Source of the DNA: Granulicatella seriolae
GTDB taxonomy: Bacteria > Bacillota > Bacilli > Lactobacillales > Aerococcaceae
NCBI RefSeq assembly: GCF_024543085.1
Contig: NZ_JANHNZ010000002.1
Location: 248,001 to 312,000 of the forward strand
DNA: 64,000 nucleotides
Direction of reading: 5' to 3'
Below, in pieces: positions 9,784 to 20,052 of the stretch (the first letter of the stretch is position 1; each line of letters begins with the position of its first letter). The notes below the pieces were generated by a model. That model was not told where the DNA came from and ran no database searches. It saw only the letters and a list, made by a program, of their open reading frames with translations. The position numbers were made by a program, and so were the translations under genes.

Positions 9784-11634
9784 TTATTTATTCTTTACTT
9801 GTTCTTTTAAGGCTACCAAGTCGTTTTCATCAAGTACTTCTTGTAAATGAGCTAGTTCTTGCGCTTTCTCTTGGTCAGACCAGCCGTAGAATTTAGCCAT
9901 CTCGTTGACAATTGGCTCAATGATTTGGTCTAGGCTATCTCGCATAAACAAAATGTGGTTGGTTCTTCTCAAGAGGTAATCGACTGGTGTTAGCGCCATT
10001 TCTTCACGCATTGCGTATTGAAGGGCTACTGTTTCGCTTAGGCTTAGGCCTTCTACTGGTTCCACTTGGCTAGCTAGAGCGAATACTTTTGGTGCATTTG
10101 AGCCGTAGAGGTTAGCTAAGTAGACAGCTTGATCACTTGCAAAGCCTCTCTTAACACCTAGTAGTGCATAGGTTTCTAACTCTTCATCCACGTTAGCTGG
10201 GTTCAATTCCCCACCAGAAACTGGGTAAGTTTTTGAGTTTATCAAGCGGAAATGGCGGTCAAATTGTTCATCCAAGATTCTTAAGATAGTCGCCATAGCA
10301 CCTTCAGCCATCTTACGGTAGTCAGTGATTTTACCACCTGCAAGGGTTACTAAACCGTTATCGTCTACGTCTAAGGAGCTTCCTCTTGAAACAGCAGAAG
10401 GGTTTAATTCTTTTTCAGATAGACTGCCTTCTAGTTCACCAGCTACCATTTCAACATCGGTTCTGCTGGCTTTGTCTTCCAGATAGTTGCCCACAACATC
10501 TACTAAGCGGTTGAAACTTTCGTCTGACAAGGCACCACTGTTCCCGCCGTTATAGTCAGAAGCACTGTTACCAGATAGAAGTGGTCTCAAGCCTGCCCAG
10601 CTACTTTCAATATCGTCAATCGTGATAGCCGTTGATGGGTAGCGATTGTTAACGACTTGTAGGAGATAGTCCACGTCTTCCATCGTTACTTTTGGATTGG
10701 CTAGGTCTCCAGTGTAGTCTGTATCTGTGGTACCGAAGTAAGTTTTTTCTTCTCTTGGGATAACGAAAACCATTCTGCCATCGCCCAGACCCGTATCGAA
10801 GTAAGTTGGTTGTGGCACAGATAATTTTGATTTATCCACTACCAAATGGATTCCTTTAGTTGGTCGCATTTGTTTGATAACGTCTCTAGCTTCTTTAGAA
10901 CTAGACATGTTACGAACGATATCACTCCATGGACCACTAGTATTAATAACCACACGGGCCTTAATCTCAAAGCTTTCCCCCGTCAATAAATCTTTAGCAC
11001 GAACGCCAATAATTTTGCCAGCCTCATCTAATAAAAAGTCTTCTGCTTTGACGCGGCTAGCGATTAGGGCACCATCGTCATTTGCTCGTTTGATATTTTC
11101 GATAACCAGACGTGCATCATTGTTTCTAAAGTCTAGGTAGACACCACCACCGACTAAGCCTTCTTTTTTCAGTTGAGGTTCTCTTTCTAAGACTTGTTCT
11201 GCTGTCAAGGTGTAGTTTGCTGCTGGTGTGTTGCCTACTCCTGCTAGTGAATCATAGAGGTCCATCGCAACTTTGACACGTAGCATATTAAAGGTTGAGC
11301 CTGGTTCATCGTAAACCGGCAACAACATTGGGTCTGGTTTAGGAATGTGTGGTGCAATTTGTTGGACCACAGCTCTTTCCGTTACCGTATCCGATACCAC
11401 CTCAATGTCAAAGTTCTTTAGGTAGCGGATACCTCCGTGAACTAATTTAGTGGAACGGCTACTTGTTCCTTCTGCAAAGTCTTGCATTTCAATCAGACCT
11501 GTGTCTAAACCTGAAGCTGCTGCTTGTAAAGCCACGCCGGCCCCAGTAATGCCTCCTCCGATGATTAGGAGGTCTAGAGTTCGTTCTTGTAATTTTTTTA
11601 TGGCTAATATACGTGTTTCAGCTGAAAATTTCAT
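9784..11634 (-). CDS. glpO: alpha-glycerophosphate oxidase
   Basis: The enzyme oxidises glycerol-3-phosphate with O2 to dihydroxyacetone phosphate and H2O2. The N-terminus has an FAD dinucleotide fold (IIGGGITGAG) and the DAO-family pattern GTSSRSTKLVHGG. The length, 616 residues from the start I choose, fits the oxidase of lactic acid bacteria, which carries an insertion (around GNSASDYNGGNSG) compared with GlpD dehydrogenases. An upstream in-frame start at 11673 would overlap glpK by 35 bases. I prefer the ATG at 11634, four bases after the glpK stop, giving MKFSAETR. It is translationally close to glpK. It makes this locus a likely source of hydrogen peroxide during aerobic glycerol use. 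Confidence 0.92.
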   Translation of the reverse strand: MKFSAETRILAIKKLQERTLDLLIIGGGITGAGVALQAAASGLDTGLIEMQDFAEGTSSRSTKLVHGGIRYLKNFDIEVVSDTVTERAVVQQIAPHIPKPDPMLLPVYDEPGSTFNMLRVKVAMDLYDSLAGVGNTPAANYTLTAEQVLEREPQLKKEGLVGGGVYLDFRNNDARLVIENIKRANDDGALIASRVKAEDFLLDEAGKIIGVRAKDLLTGESFEIKARVVINTSGPWSDIVRNMSSSKEARDVIKQMRPTKGIHLVVDKSKLSVPQPTYFDTGLGDGRMVFVIPREEKTYFGTTDTDYTGDLANPKVTMEDVDYLLQVVNNRYPSTAITIDDIESSWAGLRPLLSGNSASDYNGGNSGALSDESFNRLVDVVGNYLEDKASRTDVEMVAGELEGSLSEKELNPSAVSRGSSLDVDDNGLVTLAGGKITDYRKMAEGAMATILRILDEQFDRHFRLINSKTYPVSGGELNPANVDEELETYALLGVKRGFASDQAVYLANLYGSNAPKVFALASQVEPVEGLSLSETVALQYAMREEMALTPVDYLLRRTNHILFMRDSLDQIIEPIVNEMAKFYGWSDQEKAQELAHLQEVLDENDLVALKEQVKNK

Positions 11635-11638
11635 AGTC

Positions 11639-13186
<1,548 letters not shown>

Positions 13187-13217
13187 TCAATGTTGATTAC
13201 TTTTATTTGGTTGGCAA

Positions 13218-13231
13218 AGTAATCGCTTTCT
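13218..13231 (-). promoter_or_regulatory. cre-like site before glpK
   Basis: AGAAAGCGATTACT on the minus strand matches the CcpA-binding consensus TGWNANCGNTNWCA except at the two end bases. It lies between the likely promoter region and the glpK start, where CcpA would block transcription. Together with the HPr-phosphorylatable His232 of GlpK this suggests catabolite control. Confidence 0.45.
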
Positions 13232-13266
13232 CTTTCTACTTCTATACTACCCTTTCTCAAGAAAAA

Positions 13267-13311
13267 AGTCCTATCATATTTTTTGAATAAGCAAAAAAAT
13301 ATGATAGGACT
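13267..13311 (-). terminator. terminator after the Mga-like regulator gene
   Basis: An 18-base perfect inverted repeat (AGTCCTATCATATTTTTT and its complement) with an eight-base loop is followed on the minus strand by six Ts. It ends the flavin oxidoreductase-regulator transcript just before the glpK promoter. Confidence 0.85.
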
Positions 13312-13331
13312 GACTGTATTTGCATTTTTGA

Positions 13332-14804
13332 CTAATTCGTTGCCAGAACTTCTTCCATGAGATTTCGCAACTGTTCTATGTCAAAATCCATGACCTGGCT
13401 GCTTTTTAGCTGATAAACAAGGGCTTTAGTTTCTTGAAATCTGTCCTGACCTTGATTGCTAATAATTAAGGAATAGGATACCTCTTCTTCAAATGGTTCC
13501 AGTACAATAAAACGATTCTTTTCTAAAGAAGCACGTAACTTTTGTAAATTGCGTTTTTTATCAATGACACTGCCTATTAAATCTACACCAACCACCAATA
13601 ATTTTGGCTCTCTTTCCAAAATATAGGTAAAAACCTTGTAGATTTCTTTATGGCTCAAATCGTATAAGTCCCCCAAATCATAGAGTGAACGATTGGTATA
13701 CGTATCTTTAAAAATCCCATCTAAGAGCTGGGTAGATAATCCGATGCAGGTTTCATTGCTCTCTACAGAAGATTTTTCTTCCTCCAGAGCACTGGCTAGT
13801 GACCGAAGATGACCTGTAAAAAAATACAATTTGCCCGTAATCTGACTTAGTTCATACATGGCTATCTCGTTCAAGTTATCTTGACTAGGATCCAAGAGCT
13901 TAATGGCTTGCAAGCCCATAGTAGTAGCATCCATAATGGGACCGCCATAACCTAGTGAATGCTCCATGGTTACAATCGGCAAGACTGACATCACCTTGAA
14001 AAAAAGGAACTGGCACATGGCCTCGCCCTCATCCATCTCAACAGCATAACGACTGAAAAAACGAAAGGTCGTCTGCCGCACCAATTGATAGATACGATGA
14101 TCTTGATAAGGTCGCATCAAGGTCTCTAAAGACGAAAAGTTCTTGCGACTTCTGGGAAACCTCCTCTTAGTAATATGGAGCCAAGTAACAATCTTGAGCA
14201 ATTCATCCTCTGAAAATTCACACTGAAAAATTCGAGAAATCTGACCAATCTGCTGCTCAATAGCTGAATCCTCCAATAAGGGTTTGAACAAGCGACTAGG
14301 CAAGCATTCTTGGAAGAAAAGATAATAAAAATAACGAATCTGATGCTCCGGACCACGCAGCTTACCACTTTTAATGACCAACTGAAACTCTTCCAAGAGA
14401 CTATTTAAGCCAGCCAAATGGCGGTGCAGACTAGCATCACTCATTAATAAGTTATCTGCCAATTCTTGGATGGTGAATTGCTGGTGCTGGAAAATATAGT
14501 CAATAATCTGGTACTTAGGTGACTGGCTTAAAAAATAGTAGGCAATCTCTTTTTGAGTGATGGCCAAACCAAGAGACAGCTGCAGAGCATCTTCTTGCAA
14601 GTCTATAGAAAGCTCCATTTGCTCTAGTTGGTTAATAGGGGGTAGGCTATTAATCAGTTCAATATACTTTAAAATGGTGCTCCTTGATAAGCCCGTTTCT
14701 TCCATAACTTTTTTGATCGTCGTCGCTTGGTTAGCAAATAAAAGAGTCAATATGATAGAGTAAGAGCCCCGTTCCGGCTTTTCCATCAAATCCTCAATCA
14801 ACAT
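13332..14804 (-). CDS. Mga-like helix-turn-helix transcriptional regulator
   Basis: The 490-residue product has the layout of the Mga family. Two N-terminal winged helix regions (around TTIKKVMEETGLSRSTI and TIQELADNLLMSDASLHRHL) are followed by a long PRD-like middle region and a C-terminal EIIB-like segment (around LLVVGVDLIGS). The start at 14804 is chosen because AGGAG lies eight bases before it. It overlaps the end of the oxidoreductase gene by 11 bases, so the two are co-translated. It lies directly before the glpKOF operon, and I infer that it controls glycerol use, perhaps through PTS phosphorylation of the PRD-like region. No ligand can be read from the sequence. Confidence 0.75.
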   Translation of the reverse strand: MLIEDLMEKPERGSYSIILTLLFANQATTIKKVMEETGLSRSTILKYIELINSLPPINQLEQMELSIDLQEDALQLSLGLAITQKEIAYYFLSQSPKYQIIDYIFQHQQFTIQELADNLLMSDASLHRHLAGLNSLLEEFQLVIKSGKLRGPEHQIRYFYYLFFQECLPSRLFKPLLEDSAIEQQIGQISRIFQCEFSEDELLKIVTWLHITKRRFPRSRKNFSSLETLMRPYQDHRIYQLVRQTTFRFFSRYAVEMDEGEAMCQFLFFKVMSVLPIVTMEHSLGYGGPIMDATTMGLQAIKLLDPSQDNLNEIAMYELSQITGKLYFFTGHLRSLASALEEEKSSVESNETCIGLSTQLLDGIFKDTYTNRSLYDLGDLYDLSHKEIYKVFTYILEREPKLLVVGVDLIGSVIDKKRNLQKLRASLEKNRFIVLEPFEEEVSYSLIISNQGQDRFQETKALVYQLKSSQVMDFDIEQLRNLMEEVLATN

Positions 14805-16173
14805 GAGCATCACTCCTTTGCGCCAATCTACCTTCAAAGGAGTGCATGGCTGCTTGATAGATAGCTCCTTGCAAATCCGTAAAGCCAGCCACATAAGCCC
14901 GCTCCTGCAAGGCCAAATCTTGGTCACTATAGCCAGCCGAAATAGCTAATGACAAGATATCTGACACATGGAAAATAGGGGCTTTTGAATAGAGTTGAGC
15001 TCCTAGGATTTGTCCAGTATTTATAGAAGTAATCAGCTTTATGGTGATACTTTCTGTGTTCTCTGCTGAGACCATCTCCATGCCTCGACCGACAAAGATC
15101 GTGCTATGAACTGGCCCCCAAGTTTCTGCTTCCACCTGCGTTAAGCCAACACTAGCCATGTAGTAGCCAAAGAGGGATGTCCCCATAGACCGAGTGCTCT
15201 TTTTATAGGGTGCTTGCGGTTTAAATAAGTTTATGGCTGCCATTTGACCGGTGATTAAGGCGTGGTTAACTAAAGGAAGATAATATTTCTCTTGGTCTAG
15301 TCCGTATGGCAAACGAATCAAGTCGCCAATGGCAAAGACGTGTGGGTCGCTGGTCCGCAAATAGTCATCCACTCGAATGGTGTTGTCCACATCCCTGTCT
15401 AAGATCCCCTTAACCAAATGGCTATTGGGTCTTAAGTTGACGCCTAGAAGTACCATATCTGCTTCAATTGTTTCTTGATTGGACGTTTCTATCACTAGTG
15501 GCACGGTGGATTGATCAAGGTTGTCTTTAATGGAGACAACACTACGATTGGTTATGACCTGAACCCCTTGTTGCGTCATGGCTTTTTGAACAGGGGCAAT
15601 CATCTCTTCATCAAAATATTTAAAGGCTAAAGATGGCAAAGCCTCAATTAAGGTCACATCCTTACCTAGATTCTGATAGGTTTGAGCTGCCTCTAAACCA
15701 ATTTGTCCGCCACCAACAACGACAATTCTTTGACTCTGATGAACAATTTTAAGCGTTTCAAGGCTATCCTCATAGGTTTTGGTTGAGACCACCAAGGGAT
15801 GATTTGCCCCCTCAATCTGGTGCGACCCTTGATGCGATCCCATGGCTAAAACCAACTTATCATACAGTAGCCTTTGTTTGATTCCACGACATTCCGTTGA
15901 GAGCTCTCGTTTTTTAACATCGACTTTTGTGACCATCGTCTCCAAACGAAGGTCAATATTCCTTTCTCTGAGCAAGTCTGCAGAAATAAAACGAGCATTA
16001 TCTAAGCTAGTAACTTTATGAGATAGGGTTAAGTTTAAGCCACTTGGAATAAAACCAATTGTTTTTTCTTTTTCAATTAAAATGATGTGACTTTCTGGAT
16101 ATAAATTGGCTGCTTCTAATGCACAAGAAATTCCTGCAAAAGACGCTCCGATAATGACAATTGTTCCCTTCAT
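14794..16173 (-). CDS. FAD/NAD-dependent oxidoreductase, NADH oxidase-like, lacking the redox cysteine
   Basis: The 459-residue protein has the two-dinucleotide fold of the NADH oxidase/CoA-disulfide reductase group: FAD motif GASFAG at 9-14, NAD motif VVVGGGQIGLEAA at about 151-163, and AIGD near 276. In Nox, Npx and CoA-disulfide reductases a cysteine equivalent to Cys42 follows an SFL-type stretch. Here the equivalent stretch reads GFIPSGLNL, with Ser44 where Cys is expected. Known Cys-to-Ser variants of NADH oxidase/peroxidase make H2O2 instead of water, so this enzyme may do the same or act on another acceptor. It is upstream of and overlaps the Mga-like regulator. A cre-like site lies in its leader. 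Confidence 0.75.
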   Translation of the reverse strand: MKGTIVIIGASFAGISCALEAANLYPESHIILIEKEKTIGFIPSGLNLTLSHKVTSLDNARFISADLLRERNIDLRLETMVTKVDVKKRELSTECRGIKQRLLYDKLVLAMGSHQGSHQIEGANHPLVVSTKTYEDSLETLKIVHQSQRIVVVGGGQIGLEAAQTYQNLGKDVTLIEALPSLAFKYFDEEMIAPVQKAMTQQGVQVITNRSVVSIKDNLDQSTVPLVIETSNQETIEADMVLLGVNLRPNSHLVKGILDRDVDNTIRVDDYLRTSDPHVFAIGDLIRLPYGLDQEKYYLPLVNHALITGQMAAINLFKPQAPYKKSTRSMGTSLFGYYMASVGLTQVEAETWGPVHSTIFVGRGMEMVSAENTESITIKLITSINTGQILGAQLYSKAPIFHVSDILSLAISAGYSDQDLALQERAYVAGFTDLQGAIYQAAMHSFEGRLAQRSDAHVD

Positions 16174-16200
16174 TCTTGAATCTCCCTTTCAAAATATAAT

Positions 16201-16214
16201 TGAAAACGTTTAGC
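16201..16214. promoter_or_regulatory. cre-like site before the flavin oxidoreductase gene
   Basis: TGAAAACGTTTAGC matches TGWNANCGNTNWCA at all but the last two positions. It sits about 30 bases upstream of the start, downstream of an AT-rich TATGAT -10-like stretch. A second site of the same kind precedes glpK. Confidence 0.45.
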
Positions 16215-16315
16215 TGTAGGGATATCATATCATACTTGGGTTGGGGGAAGGCAAATAAAGGGAACTACTTTCTGGTAAATTTCAGTATTTCTATTCAGAT
16301 AATACTTAAAAACTG

Positions 16316-16585
16316 AAAAGGGGCTGGGCAAAAAGTCCAGACTGCCATTAAAACAAAAGAGTTTTGCGAAAAAGGTTATCAGGAATAACGGTGTAAAGCA
16401 TAGCTGGCGTACAGTGAATGTTTCGGCTTTAGCCGATTACAGACACGTAGACAGCTAAGCCAGTGAGACCTTGGCTCACGGCGGTGCCACCGTTCTCATT
16501 TCTGATAACCTTTTTCGCAAAACTCTTTTGTGATTTAAAAAATAGATATTAGTCATTACAGACTTTTTGTCCAGCCCCTTTTTCT
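16316..16585 (+). repeat. structured palindromic repeat, copy A (full)
   Basis: This fills most of the 16174-16660 gap. The outermost arms GGGGCTGGGCAAAAAGTC and GACTTTTTGTCCAGCCCC pair almost fully. Inside them a second pair of 34-base arms (16354-16387 and 16499-16532) is complementary except for one G-T position. The core between holds helix P1 (AACGGTG/CACCGTT), P2 (TAGCTG/CAGCTA), hairpin P3 (TCGGC-TTTA-GCCGA) and hairpin P4 (GTGAG/CTCAC). The family recurs six more times or in part in this window. T-rich ends suggest it can also terminate transcription after gldA. Confidence 0.9.
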
Positions 16586-16660
16586 TTTTATGCTTAGAAG
16601 ATATCTGTAAAGAGCTCTAACAAAATGAATAGAATTTATATCCAATTCTCTATTAACTTT

Positions 16661-17755
16661 CTATTTTAGAGAACGAACATAAGCATCTACCGCAAACAGA
16701 GCATCTGTCACGTCTTCGGCTGAAAAATCTTCGGCCATTTGATGGATAGTTTCACCTTCTTGTGTAGCTAGTTTTCCGACTTTCAATAATTCGTCATAAG
16801 AAATATCTGCCAGTTTTAATTCAGCTAGAGTCGTTGGCAATTCAAGTGCTTGATAGAAGGCAATAAATTTATCAAGCATTGCTTTTGGTTTATTTTCTAA
16901 GAACAATTGCGTTAAGGTTCCGTATGCAACTTTTTCACCATGAGTTAAGCTATGAATGTCCCCGTGCAATGCGGTAAAGCCATTATGGATGGCATGAGCT
17001 GCAGCAAGTCCACAACTTTCAAAGCCAATACCACTTAGTAAGGTGTTTGCTTCAACAATGGCTTCTAGAGCTGGTATAACTACTTTTGCACGACAAGCTT
17101 CCATGGCTTGAAGCCCATTGGCAAACAGAACTTCTTCACATTTAGCCGCAATCGCTTCTGCTGCTAGGGTTGGTGCCGCTCCTCCCATGGTTTTCCCGTG
17201 TGCTTCAATAATGGAACGTCCTTCGACCCACGTAGCTAGGGCGTCAGCGATACCTGATGCTAGAAGCCTAGTTGGTGCTTTTGATATAACAGCAGTATCA
17301 ACCAAGACCAGTTCTGGATTCTTTTTGTAAAATAGGTATTGTTCGAACACTCCTTCATCAGAATAAATCACCGATAAAGCAGAAGTTGGTGCATCAGTAG
17401 AAGCAATCGTTGGGACAATCGCCACTGGTAATGTCAACTTATCGCCAATTGCTTTAGCTGTATCAATTGTCTTACCGCCACCTAAACCAATCACTAAGTT
17501 ACACTGATTGCTCTTGCCAATCTCACTCACACGGTTGATTTCACTAGTAGAAGCTTCACCATTAAAAGGGACTCGAGTTACTGTTATGCCTTCATTTTCT
17601 AGATTCTTAGCAAATTCTTCTCCAACAATTCCCCAGACAATATCGTCACAAAGTAACAAAGCTTTGTTGCCTAAGTTTTTGATATGAGGGATCCCTGTAA
17701 CTAAAACATCCTTGCCTTGAACATATTTCGATGGGCTTACAAATACTTTTTCCAT
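16661..17755 (-). CDS. gldA: glycerol dehydrogenase (iron-type, NAD-dependent)
   Basis: The 364-residue product belongs to the GldA branch of the iron-containing alcohol dehydrogenase superfamily and oxidises glycerol to dihydroxyacetone with NAD+. The NAD-binding GLGGGKTIDTAKA, the metal-site Asp in SGIADALATW, and the metal-binding histidines in AAAHAIHNG and HSLTHGEKVAYG are all present. I start at the ATG 17755, five bases after GGAGG; a TTG four codons earlier overlaps that site and is rejected. It is transcribed alone from a promoter near 17950 and offers an oxidative route beside GlpK/GlpO. No dihydroxyacetone kinase gene is in the window. Confidence 0.93.
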   Translation of the reverse strand: MEKVFVSPSKYVQGKDVLVTGIPHIKNLGNKALLLCDDIVWGIVGEEFAKNLENEGITVTRVPFNGEASTSEINRVSEIGKSNQCNLVIGLGGGKTIDTAKAIGDKLTLPVAIVPTIASTDAPTSALSVIYSDEGVFEQYLFYKKNPELVLVDTAVISKAPTRLLASGIADALATWVEGRSIIEAHGKTMGGAAPTLAAEAIAAKCEEVLFANGLQAMEACRAKVVIPALEAIVEANTLLSGIGFESCGLAAAHAIHNGFTALHGDIHSLTHGEKVAYGTLTQLFLENKPKAMLDKFIAFYQALELPTTLAELKLADISYDELLKVGKLATQEGETIHQMAEDFSAEDVTDALFAVDAYVRSLK

Positions 17756-17938
17756 GCTAACCTCCAAAAATTATTTAGTTTGCGCTTACAGTAAATTGTT
17801 TGTGAAATAAGGAGCTATTGGTATTAAACTTCATCTATTCAACTGTTGACTTGCCTTATATACTGAATAAGGGCTTCCTAAATATGCCTAGATTCTTAGA
17901 AAAATGTATCTCAACTAGTAAACTATCTTATATTACCT

Positions 17939-17967
17939 ATTATACTAATATAATCACAAATAAACAA
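17939..17967 (-). promoter_or_regulatory. promoter of gldA
   Basis: On the minus strand TTGTTT and a perfect TATAAT are 17 bases apart. This leaves a 5' leader of about 180 bases before gldA. I see no clear terminator or riboswitch fold in that leader. The rest of 17756-18041 is AT-rich with nothing else I can name. Confidence 0.6.
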
Positions 17968-18041
17968 GTTTACTCTGATTAGCTTTATTTTATAACTCTA
18001 GACTCGGATAAAAAGTCTGAAAAAATCTATTTCCAAAACAC

Positions 18042-18117
18042 AAAAAAGGCCCTCAAACAATTTACCAGAAATAGCTAGCTACGCTTTACACTGCTATTAA
18101 TGATATTGTCTGAGGGC
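18042..18117 (-). terminator. potD terminator formed from a deleted copy (G) of the palindromic repeat
   Basis: Thirteen-base arms at 18049-18061 and 18105-18117 (GCCCTCA-ACAAT type, one mismatch) are followed on the minus strand by CTTTTTTG, as in an intrinsic terminator after potD. The unusually long loop contains AGTGTAAAGCGTAGCTAGC followed by ATTTCTGGT. This resembles the start (GGTGTAAAGCATAGCTGGC) and end (ATTTCTGAT) of the core of the window's repeat family, with the middle missing. It looks like an internally deleted repeat used as a terminator. Confidence 0.65.
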
Positions 18118-18151
18118 TCGAAAAAAACAACCATATACGTTTCTTATATTT

Positions 18152-19222
18152 CTACTTCCGATACATCTTAGCCTCCAAGAACTGGTCGTTATACAAGCCC
18201 AACAGCTCTGGCCCTAAGTTCTCATAGACTTCCATATGTTCAAACTGTTCTTCTTTAGGATAAAAACTTTCATCAGAAGTAATCTCTTCTGGCAATAGTT
18301 TCACAGCATCTTGGTTTGGTGTGGCATAGCCAATATATTCGGCATTTTGTGCTGCAATCTCAGGACGGTTTATATAGTTAATGAAGTCGTAGGCACCTTG
18401 TGTGTTGCCACTTGTTTTTGGAATTACCAAATTATCAAACCATAAATTGGTGCCTTCTTCTGGAATGACATAGACTAGATTTTCGTTTTGTTCCATCATG
18501 GTTGCTGCTTCACCAGAAAAGGTTACGGCAATATGGGCTTCTTCTTGTGCCATATACATTTTAATTTCATCAGCGATAATGGCTTTAGCATTACCCATCA
18601 ACTCTTTTAATCGAGCACCAGCCTTTGTGACAATCTCTGTGTCTCGCTCATTCAGGGAGTAGCCTTGACTTTGCAAGGTCAGCCCTACCATTTCACGGGC
18701 GCCATCAATCAACAACTCTGAGTTGGCAAACTCTGGTCGCCATAGGTCTGACCATTTTGTTAAGAGACTTCCGTCAATAAATTTTTCATTGTAGACAATG
18801 CCTAGAGTTCCCCAGAAATAAGGGATACTATAACGGTTGCCCTTGTCAAAAGGGAGATTTAAAAAGCGCTCCTCTATATGGTCCAACCCCTCAATTTTTG
18901 AGTGATCCAAGGGTATCAAGAGGTCTTCTTCTATCATTTTTTCAATAGTGTAATCACTTGGGACGGCGATATCATACTTGGTTCCGCCTTGTTTAATCTT
19001 AGTATACATTGCTTCGTTAGAATCGAAAGTCTCATAGATTACCTTATAACCACTTTCTTCTTCAAAACTAGCGATAATATCAGGGTCAATATAATCTCCC
19101 CAGTTATAGATAATCAGGGTATCCTTGCCGCCACCAGTCGTTGAAGCCATGGCTTGGCGAAGGGTAAATAATCCCAAACAGGCTAAGAGAATTGCCCCAA
19201 TAAACATGACTAAGCGTTTCAT
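18152..19222 (-). CDS. potD: spermidine/putrescine ABC transporter, substrate-binding protein
   Basis: The 356-residue extracellular binding protein starts with a short signal segment whose LLAC could act as a lipobox (Cys15), making it a lipoprotein. Family motifs are YNWGDYIDPD near the mature start, YETFDSNEAMYTKIKQGG, and FWGTLGIVYNE, and the protein ends in the KMYRK typical of streptococcal PotD. It delivers polyamines to PotB/PotC. It is the last gene of the operon and overlaps the potC end by four bases. Confidence 0.93.
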   Translation of the reverse strand: MKRLVMFIGAILLACLGLFTLRQAMASTTGGGKDTLIIYNWGDYIDPDIIASFEEESGYKVIYETFDSNEAMYTKIKQGGTKYDIAVPSDYTIEKMIEEDLLIPLDHSKIEGLDHIEERFLNLPFDKGNRYSIPYFWGTLGIVYNEKFIDGSLLTKWSDLWRPEFANSELLIDGAREMVGLTLQSQGYSLNERDTEIVTKAGARLKELMGNAKAIIADEIKMYMAQEEAHIAVTFSGEAATMMEQNENLVYVIPEEGTNLWFDNLVIPKTSGNTQGAYDFINYINRPEIAAQNAEYIGYATPNQDAVKLLPEEITSDESFYPKEEQFEHMEVYENLGPELLGLYNDQFLEAKMYRK

Positions 19223-20052
19223 AGGGTTACCCCCTTCAACATTTCTTTCTCGGTTCCATCTTGGGACCGGTTCGCTTGGTATTGCTGGATGAAGTAGTAG
19301 CCAATGACTAGTACAAAGGAGAAAATAAACATCAAAGTGCTCAAGGCATTAATCTCTAGGCTGACACCTTGACGAGCTCTGGAGTAGATTTCTACTGCAA
19401 TCGTTGAGAATCCATTCCCAGTTACAAAGAAAGTCACGGCAAAATCATCCAAGGAATACGTAAAGGCCATGAAAAACCCACTCAAAATACCTGGGGTAAT
19501 TGATGGAAGAATAATGCGACTCAAGACTTGATTGCTGTTAGCTCCCAAATCCCGTGCTGCGGTAATCATAGACCGATTCATCTCATTGAGCTTTGGCAAG
19601 ACCATTAAAACAACAATAGGAATGGCAAAAGCAATATGAGAAAGTAGAACTGACATAAAACCTAATTGGAAACCAATCAACGTGAATAATATCAAAAGAC
19701 TTGCCCCAATAATAACGTCAGGTGACACCATCAGAATATTATTAAGTCCTAATACCGTTTGTTTTCTACGATTAGAACGGATGAAATAAATCATGATAGC
19801 CCCTAAGGTACCAATTATCGTTGCTATCAAGGCAGATAGTAGTGCCAAAATCAAGGTGTCCAATACAATCCCAATCAGTCTGGTGTCCGCAAAAACTGCC
19901 TTATAATGCTCTAAGGTAAAATCCTCAAAGTTGTTCATAGTTCCACCACTATTAAAGGAATAGTAGATTAGAAAAAAGATTGGTGTATACAAAATAATGA
20001 AAACAAAAATTAGGTAAAGATTGCCCCATTTTGTATTTTTTTCCATCGTCAT
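19219..20052 (-). CDS. potC: spermidine/putrescine ABC transporter permease
   Basis: This 277-residue inner-membrane permease of the BPD family has six hydrophobic segments and the EAA loop that contacts the ATPase (AARDLGANSNQVLSRIILPS). It forms the channel with PotB. The ATG at 20052 overlaps the potB stop by four bases, and an AGGAGG lies about ten bases upstream. Confidence 0.92.
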   Translation of the reverse strand: MTMEKNTKWGNLYLIFVFIILYTPIFFLIYYSFNSGGTMNNFEDFTLEHYKAVFADTRLIGIVLDTLILALLSALIATIIGTLGAIMIYFIRSNRRKQTVLGLNNILMVSPDVIIGASLLILFTLIGFQLGFMSVLLSHIAFAIPIVVLMVLPKLNEMNRSMITAARDLGANSNQVLSRIILPSITPGILSGFFMAFTYSLDDFAVTFFVTGNGFSTIAVEIYSRARQGVSLEINALSTLMFIFSFVLVIGYYFIQQYQANRSQDGTEKEMLKGVTL

